This document shows, one piece after another, positions 55,825 through 64,000 of a stretch of DNA of 64,000 nucleotides. Each line of letters opens with the position of its first letter. Within the stretch, counting starts at the first letter, position 1. The notes below the pieces were generated by a model that saw nothing but the letters and a program-made list of their open reading frames with translations, did no database searches and was not told where the DNA came from. The translations under genes were made by a program, and so were the position numbers. Origin of the DNA: Amia ocellicauda (lineage: Eukaryota; Chordata; Actinopteri; Amiiformes; Amiidae); contig NC_089858.1 in NCBI RefSeq assembly GCF_036373705.1, positions 17,410,249-17,474,248 on the forward strand, read 5' to 3'.

Positions 55825-58800
55825 TCACTCGTAATACACAAACGAAAAACTGTAGAAAACATTTGCAGGCGTGTGGCTCTCTGGCCGGCCGGCGCTGTGG
55901 TGATTGATGTGCTTCACAAACTTCAGAGTCTCTTTGTCTCGGTACACCAGGCCCAGCGCGTTGTTCTCTGGGTTGATGGTGAGAAGCTGAATGAGACAGA
56001 AATGACAAGTGGGACTCAGGAAGCAGGTCTGAGCAGCACGGTTACCCTCGCAGCGCTGACCTGTTGTAACGCTGAGGGCAGTGTCCTTGACAGCACCTGT
56101 GTATTTAAAACCCTCACCTCCTCATCTTCTCCGTTGGCAATGTAAGATGTAAAACCCCCAGATTCAGGCTGCCAATCTGAAAGTGAAAAGAAGACAAATA
56201 ATGAAATAAGCAGCTGAAATAAACCTGTGTCCCCAAACATTCGTCAACCCCCCTTTCCCGTCAGCTTCAAATCGTCCTGCCACTCCAAGCCTCCCCCTCT
56301 GGTTACTCTTCCCCGTCTCCTTACCCCAGTCTCCTGCCCCATCCTACTCACCCTCACAGCCACAGTAGAACAGAAGGTCGAGTGCAAACTCCGCGTTGTG
56401 CAGGTCAGTGTCGTGGACTACAGTGTAGTCTCCGTGCCCCCAGCGCCGCAGCTCCCCGAGACACAGCGGCACACTGGGCTCTGCAGACACACACACAGTC
56501 ACTTCCAGCCTGCTCAACACAACCACACAGACTCTGAACCCTAATCACTGATTTATGGACTGTATCCTGGTATTTAATGGATTTGCTTTTTGTAGAGATT
56601 CTTCAAATGAGGTGAAAAGGGCTTGAGCATATTTGACAGCCAGCAGTTGTTTTACTAGTAAAATAACTTACATTTAAAGTTAAAGAAACTATAAACAAAT
56701 GACAGAAAATAACTATATGTATATAGTTAAAAATAAATATATTTAATAAAAATATATACCCTTACCCATGGCATTTTCTCCTGGGGGGTTTCCATGTGTG
56801 GATGCTGTGGCCTTTGAGACCCCTACTGTCTCCCCCTCTTCTTCCTCCTCCTTCTCCTTCTCCTCTTCCTCCTCTTCCTCACTCCCTGAGGCCAGGAAGT
56901 GCAGCTTGAGGCCAGTGAAGTTGGAGAGGAGCAGGAAAAAGGGCTCTGAAGACAGCAGCTCCCAGCATTCCCTCACACACTGCGGGAGCCCAGCTTCCTC
57001 TGCCTGCCCGTAGCACCTGTACAGACACACACAGAGAGGCACAGTAATTGGTTGAGGAAAGGGACTGCAATCTTGGTTGCAAAGAAAAATAAACAGAATC
57101 AAGAGATGCTAACCTCTTGTTGGGGGGTCCTCTTCTCACCCACTCTATGTCCGTCTCTCTCAGCGCGTCGTTCACCATCTTAAACTTTTCAGGCTGCAAA
57201 GGATAAGGAGCCATGAGGGACACATCCCCTAGCACAGTTACGGGAGCCAGGGGAACAGAGCGCGTGTCAGGGTTTCCAAAAGAAGAGAGAGACTTGCTGG
57301 CAGAGAGAAATAATTCACTGTATACACACATACACAAGCACATGAAAACAGCTCTGTGTTTGTCCGCAATACAAACTACAAGCAGTCGAGCTTTTTACAC
57401 TGAACAGGACACCAGCAGTCCTACACATGAAGGCAAGGGCCCGGAGCCACAGAAACAGAATGAAAACGGACAGTCACTTGCATTTCACAGGTGATGCCAA
57501 AACGTATTTGTTTGCACATTTTGCACTGTGTATGTGCAATGTTTTATTATTTCAAGTTTTCCCTTTAAAAGCACAGGAGAAGGGCATTTACCTGGAGGAA
57601 GTTTTTTAGAAGGATCTCAGAGCTCTCCTCGAACTCCTCCTGCACCTGAGCCTGGTACGCCATGTCCAGATACACAGGGTTGATCCAGTCGTACAGCAGC
57701 TGCTCCTGGTGGGAGGAGGTTAGCACAGAGCCACAGTCACAGCCAGGGTCACACACTCGCCCGCAGGCCAGCGGCTCAGTGTGGCCGGGCAGTATCCATT
57801 CCCACTGGGCCTAGGCAGACCGGCGCCGAGCCAGTTTGAAAGCCACACAAAGACTTAGAACAGCGGTTTCCCAACCCCGGCCAATTATAAATTCTATTAA
57901 GGAACTGAAATCTGGGTTGGGACAAAATCTAGCAGGACCCTGGGTCAGACTCACTCTCTATTCTGCACTATGCTGCGTTACCTCGTGAGGGCGGTGGGGG
58001 CTGCGTGGCAGGGTCGGTTCAGTGTAGCGCGGGGGCCTCTCCAGAGAGCGCCCGTGGAACCAGCCGCTAACAGACAGACGGCACTTGTCCTCCGAGATGA
58101 CCTCCGAAACCTGGGCAGAGCAGGAACAAATGGAATAAAAGATGCCGAAGAGCAAGCATCAGCAAGCAGGTAAATATAAATGATCAGCTGTTGTCTTCAT
58201 CCAAGGCAATGGACATGGTTTTACAAACACTAACAGACACTGTACTGCCTGCATACAACGTTATAAGGGTCACAAATTCACTATAATAATAATAACGATG
58301 GAAACTGTAACAGTGTACCTCAGTGTGTTTGTTACAGCAGGGTACACTCACAGCACAGCAAACAGGCATCTTACCTGGTGGAAGGAGACAGGCGACACCT
58401 CGAAGAAGACTAATGTGTTCCAAGAGGGGACTAAGGACTTCACAATCTTTTCGGGCTGATAATTCTCTGAAGCCAAAAAAAACCACATAAGTAAAACAAC
58501 TAACAAAAACAATATAGCACAAAAAGAAGAGAACAAAACAGGCCATTTGCATCTATTTCATTAATGGAAAAGGGTTTTTTCACATGCAACCTGTGCGTCT
58601 TCCTTTCAGCTAAGTTAGAGACTGTTGGCTCAAGCTCTCAGCAACTCTATAAACCACTGGGTTCAGTAATTCTGGGCTCTATCAGCTTCAGAGTGAACTG
58701 AAGATACAAAATGAAAGGTTTCAGATCGCTGTGGTGCAATTGTGTTGAGAAACAGATTTGAAAGTAGCCACAGGTTCATTCAAATAAATATCAGACGTAA

Positions 58801-60535
58801 AGCAGAAACAAAAAAGAAAAGGAAAGAAGTAAGAGAAAAGAAAAGTCAGACTGAGCCGCCCGCCTGCCCCCCCGCCCAAGACACTGACTGTCGGTGCTGT
58901 ACAGGTCGAGCGTGCCTCCGTCGCTCTGCTCCCAAGGCGGGACCAGGTAGAGGATGAACGCAATCCTCCTGCCCTCCAGTTCGTCATCGTGGCAGAGCAA
59001 AACATCTGCAGAAGAGCACAAAAGAAAAAGAAAACTCATTGAGGGCCCTGAATCTTAGCGACATACTAAATACTTCCTGCCCCACCCTCCCACCCCCTGC
59101 TGGTCAGCTTGGGGACGTGCAGTCTCAATTTATTTGCAAATCTGAGCCAACAGTTGCAGTGCAGCGTCAGGGTCTGTGCTCACCCGTGTACTCGTACTTA
59201 GCACAGGAGATGTCCACGGTGTCCTCCAGCTCCAACTGCAGGACCTCTGACAGCCACGAGCGAAACCGCTGGAACAGGACGGATCTTTGGAGACACAGCA
59301 GGTCAGAACCAGGTCAGCCCACTGCCAGAGCACAGCCCCTTCTGTACAGTGCTCTCACACATAAACACCACTGACGGGTATCAGAAGGACATTTAACAAC
59401 AACAATACAAATACTCAGTACCAGACGAGAAAAAATACAAGTATATTTTTATATTTCGTTTGATTGAATTCGATTTTGGCATTAGTCAGGTTTTTTAACT
59501 CCGTTCTGTTTACTGTAACAGTCCCTAGTCCACTGCTGAGATGGCCATTGGCCAGCAGCTGATGGACCCCAGAGAGCATCGGCACACAGGTTCTCACCGC
59601 AACGCAGCGATATGGGACTCTCTCTTGGTCTTCAAGTCATCAGACTGTCAAATCAAATGAAATACCATTTAATACTTAATGCCTGCATTTTACAACATAA
59701 ATATTAAAAATGGTGCCATGAGAATGAAGGAAAAACAGGCAATGCGAGTGATATATAAGCAGAGACGGGCACAGTGTGCATTTGTCTTTCTCTGTCCGAC
59801 CTGCTGAAACTTATAGAGGTCGTTGGATTTCTGGTGGAAGTTCAGCTCCAGGAGCTCCCTCTGCAGCTCCTGCAGGAAAGTCTGGCTCTGGAGGAAGTTG
59901 TTGAGCACGCAGTGTGGGAAGGGATGGGTGTCCAGCTCCACACCTCCTTCTGTTCAACACATCACAAAGACACAGCGGATATGTCCATTATGAATCATTG
60001 ATTGTGTAAGAAATCTGAAGTGCCTGCAACTTCCATCGTGACGTGAGGAAACACGTTTTGCATTGGTGTCTGTTTTCAGGTATTAGCAACTGCGTGTTTG
60101 TTAAAATATCTAACTTCACACAGTTACTCCAAAGTCAGCTGCAATGTGTCAGAGTATGGGTCTGGGTAAGGACTATATAGATCATGTCATGAATCGTGCA
60201 CACTGATTGACATGTTTACAAAACGCACTGCCGGCTATAGGTCGCGTCCGTGTAACGCAGATTTCCGCAGATCTGCAGAATCCCACCGATCACATTGGTG
60301 GAGCGGCGCAGATCCGCGCAGGACTGCGCACAGCTGCGCTAACGGACACGGATGCAGCCCGTCCCGGCGGCTCACCATGTGTGAAGCGCTGTCCGCCGCT
60401 CCACGCCGCCCTCAGCCCGCCCTTCACCCCCGCGTCCTGCAGCAGTCTGGACATCTCTGCCGGCTCTTCTCGCTTCTCTTTCTTCTTGCCTCTGCCCTGG
60501 GTCTCGGCGTCGCGTTGCCGCCTCTTCGAGCTCAT
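55825..60535 (-). CDS. OGFOD1: Prolyl 3-hydroxylase OGFOD1
   Basis: Fe(II)/2-oxoglutarate dioxygenase that hydroxylates a proline of ribosomal protein uS12 (RPS23), affecting decoding and stress-granule biology. Thirteen exons on the - strand: 60535-60376, 59949-59801, 59644-59598, 59284-59184, 59005-58889, 58466-58375, 58110-57982, 57705-57592, 57193-57114, 57016-56766, 56480-56352, 56176-56118, 55986-55825; 529 aa (human 542), all phases fit. Catalytic domain: iron ligands H158 and D160 ([12 protein letters not shown]) and H221 (SFHQ); 2-oxoglutarate-binding R233 ([11 protein letters not shown]). Each is offset by +3 from the human residue. The second, non-catalytic double-stranded beta-helix domain includes [31 protein letters not shown], and ends FVYYE. 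The N-terminus is basic ([20 protein letters not shown]), suggesting nuclear targeting. A Glu-rich linker in exon 10 is microsatellite-like. Confidence 0.96.
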
Positions 60536-60720
60536 TGTGCCGGCAGGCAGCGCTTTAACTCGCCCGGGACAGATGGTGCGAGTCGCACAAAAACATCATC
60601 ACACGGAGGAAGTGGCGCAGCTCTGAGGACTACACGCCCCACAATGCCGCGCTCCTGTGCGCGGAGAGGAGGCCCCAGACGCGAAGTGGTCCTCTGTTTT
60701 GCCGGGTGTTGTGTTATTCC
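60536..60720 (-). promoter_or_regulatory. OGFOD1: OGFOD1 promoter region
   Basis: GC- and CpG-rich segment directly upstream of the ATG. It contains an ETS-like ggaggaagtgg (about 60605-60615) and a ZNF143-type site (60629-60647). There is no TATA box, as is typical of a housekeeping promoter. Confidence 0.6.
60629..60647 (+). promoter_or_regulatory. ZNF143/THAP11-type SBS element
   Basis: ACTACACGCCCCACAATGC matches the vertebrate SBS consensus ACTACAATTCCCAGAATGC at 15 of 19 positions, including both invariant blocks (ACTACA and CCCA..ATGC). It lies about 95 bp upstream of the OGFOD1 start codon. Confidence 0.6.
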
Positions 60721-60744
60721 GCACGTATGAATTTGTATCTGTAT

Positions 60745-60776
60745 CCATCTATCTATCTATCTATCTATCTATCTAT
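60745..60776 (+). repeat. (CTAT)n microsatellite
   Basis: Eight or so CTAT/ATCT tetranucleotides, running into a short TA tract, immediately before a small inverted-repeat element. Confidence 0.9.
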
Positions 60777-60787
60777 ATATATATTTG

Positions 60788-60868
60788 CACAGCTCTGGAC
60801 AAAATTAAGAGACCATTCCAAGTTCAGAAGTCAATGTTAAGTGGTCTCTTCTTTTTTCCAGAGCTGTA
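60788..60868. mobile_element. Short fold-back (MITE-like) element
   Basis: About 80 bp. The left end (acagctctggacaaaattaa, then gagaccat) and the right end (gtggtctcttctttt, then ccagagctgta) are near-complementary. Similar 'acagctctgg' palindromes recur in fish genomes as small Tc1/mariner-type nonautonomous elements. Flanking TA dinucleotides are present. Confidence 0.6.
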
Positions 60869-61791
60869 TATATGTCCATACACACATACACATCTCGATC
60901 CTCTGCTGGATGAAGGCCTCCCCAAGCTGTTTCCACTTGCATCGATCTTCTTTTCATTTCCACCTCACGCCTGTAAAGTTTATTTCATCTTCCCATCTTT
61001 TGTCTAATTTTTTTAAATATGTAATTTGTATCAACATTGCCTAAAGCACAATTCCAAATTAGACTAATCATTAAATCCCACCATATTTACATATTATTAA
61101 TTTTAGAATCAATTTTGAAAGGATTATTATTTTTCAGATAAGACTGCTAATTGCAAGATAAAGACCTTTAATCCTTGAGTTCCCTAACGCAAGGCCTCGT
61201 TCATTGGAGAGCTGGGGGTGTTGGCAAGACCCTGCTGAATGTCAGTTCATACTGACAAACTACGGCCGTCATACTGTCAGTATTTCACTTGAAATGGCTG
61301 AAAGTGTCATTCTAGTGCTAAGGATTGCCAAAGTATCAGCATTTAGACATTTGAAAATAAATAAATCATCCACCTTACCGAATTATTCAGTGTCGTGCAG
61401 TTTAACTGCAGTAAATATTCAGCTATTACTCTCTTAACGTTTTGTTTTGTTTACAATTCATCCATCTTTACTCAAAACTACAGGAATGTGGACAAACCCA
61501 AGGGAGCTTGTTATTTCCAGCACTGGACCAATCAAACCCAGCTGGCTCCTCCACACTGGGGTTCCCCAGACCCTGGACACAACAGCAGATTTGACTGAGT
61601 AAAGAACCGACACTCAAACACTGGATATCCAAGCCACACACGTGAAACTGTGCCCTAATCTTAAGCAATATGCAACCTGCTTTAGACATGGTTTGGTACA
61701 TATTAAACAGAAAAGGAACACATGTAATGTGCAGCCTGGAACAGTCACAACCTTTATATGTGTGTGTGTATATATAGAGGGGTGTGTGTGT

Positions 61792-61822
<31 letters not shown>

Positions 61823-62400
61823 GAATGGATGGATGGAACAGTTTCAGTTAATTGGAGGGTAAAAAAAAGACTGTCCATACATTAAAAAAATGCACATTTA
61901 ATGAAAAACATCAAAAAGTTGAAATTGCCCACAAGGAAAGGCTAGTTTATTATAAAATGGTATGACAATGATTCTGTATAAAATAAAAATAACGCAAGGA
62001 CATCTATTTCCACCTTTAAATTATACACTACAAATACCTGGATTCATGTGCAGAAGTACATAAGAACAGGAGATTATTGAGTCAGCAGGGAACAGGTTTA
62101 ATGAAGTATAAAAGTGGTAGCTATAGTGGGAATTTATTTTAAAAAATATTACTGAACGGGGGGGGGGGGGACAAGTCTCACTTCATTCTTTATAACAGTT
62201 CACATTTCTTTTTTTGTTTTAATTATGTCAACTAACTTAAAACAAGACGTCTGTATACAGCTGTAACAAAACACTTGAAAGTAAAAAGAAAAGAAAAAAG
62301 TTGCACAGAACTCTCTCTCCTCGAGGTTCTGCACGTTCTGAAGCTGCACTCACAGAGACAGCCATCAACCCATCACTGGACACCAGGGACAGCACTGTTC

Positions 62401-64000
<1,600 letters not shown>

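Larger units (their letters stand above)
60721..62400. other. OGFOD1-NUDT21 interval with NUDT21 3' UTR
   Basis: 1.7 kb between two genes in tandem on the - strand. It should contain the NUDT21 3' UTR: complements of AATAAA (tttatt) occur near 61946 and 62131, but I cannot choose between them. It also has a (TA)n run at 61795-61822 and a G12 run near 62158-62170. No other gene seen. Confidence 0.6.

Noticed and set aside
60207..60730. 139- and 172-codon + strand ORFs across the OGFOD1 promoter
   Set aside because: They are antisense to OGFOD1 exon 1 and its CpG-rich promoter; open frames are expected from GC content.

Overview
The window is vertebrate nuclear DNA, most likely from a ray-finned fish. 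It has GT-AG introns, vertebrate orthologues that can be read exon by exon, and fish-type repeats: Tc1/mariner elements, a SINE-like repeat containing 'catttagcagac', and a CR1-like fragment containing 'aggaggccattcgaccc'. The last two would suit an early-branching lineage (gar, bowfin or sturgeon type) or a basal teleost, but the species cannot be fixed from sequence alone.

Layout. (1) 1-23.5 kb, + strand: the 3' half of GNAO1 (G-protein alpha-o). Exons 4-6 are shared, followed by two mutually exclusive terminal cassettes, 7B-8B (GoB) and then 7A-8A (GoA), and a long GoA 3' UTR. (2) 23.5-28.8 kb: intergenic, no gene seen. (3) 28.8-36.3 kb, - strand: TRADD, a death-domain adaptor of 291 aa in four coding exons plus a probable noncoding first exon. 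(4) 36.7-41.1 kb, + strand: FBXL8, an F-box/LRR protein of 372 aa, divergent from TRADD. (5) 41.9-53.2 kb, + strand: HSF4, a heat-shock factor of 427 aa in 12 coding exons. (6) 55.8-60.5 kb, - strand: OGFOD1, a ribosomal prolyl hydroxylase of 529 aa in 13 exons, convergent with HSF4. (7) 62.4-64 kb, - strand: the C-terminal 111 aa of NUDT21 (CFIm25). It runs off the right edge.

The genes are functionally unrelated: neuronal G-protein signalling, TNF-receptor signalling, ubiquitin ligase targeting, lens and stress transcription, translation fidelity, and mRNA 3'-end processing. Their linkage matters mainly for synteny. TRADD-FBXL8-HSF4 is the human 16q22.1 block, while GNAO1, NUDT21 and OGFOD1 belong to human 16q12.2, so two blocks that are separate in human are joined here.

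Four Tc1/mariner elements of three families sit in introns of four different genes. Two are near-identical 1,221-bp copies with DD36E spacing and open transposase frames. One is a long-inverted-repeat DD34E element with a frameshift and a missing outer right end. One is a 908-bp internal-deletion derivative. A 24-unit minisatellite made of mixed 19- and 25-bp units lies in TRADD intron 1. I found no RNA gene with confidence, no CRISPR array, and nothing that clearly amounts to an undescribed system. The most useful leads are the young DD36E pair, the minisatellite, the HR-C-like segment in HSF4, the asymmetric splice signals of the GNAO1 cassettes, the in-frame upstream ATG of FBXL8, and a ZNF143-type site at OGFOD1.
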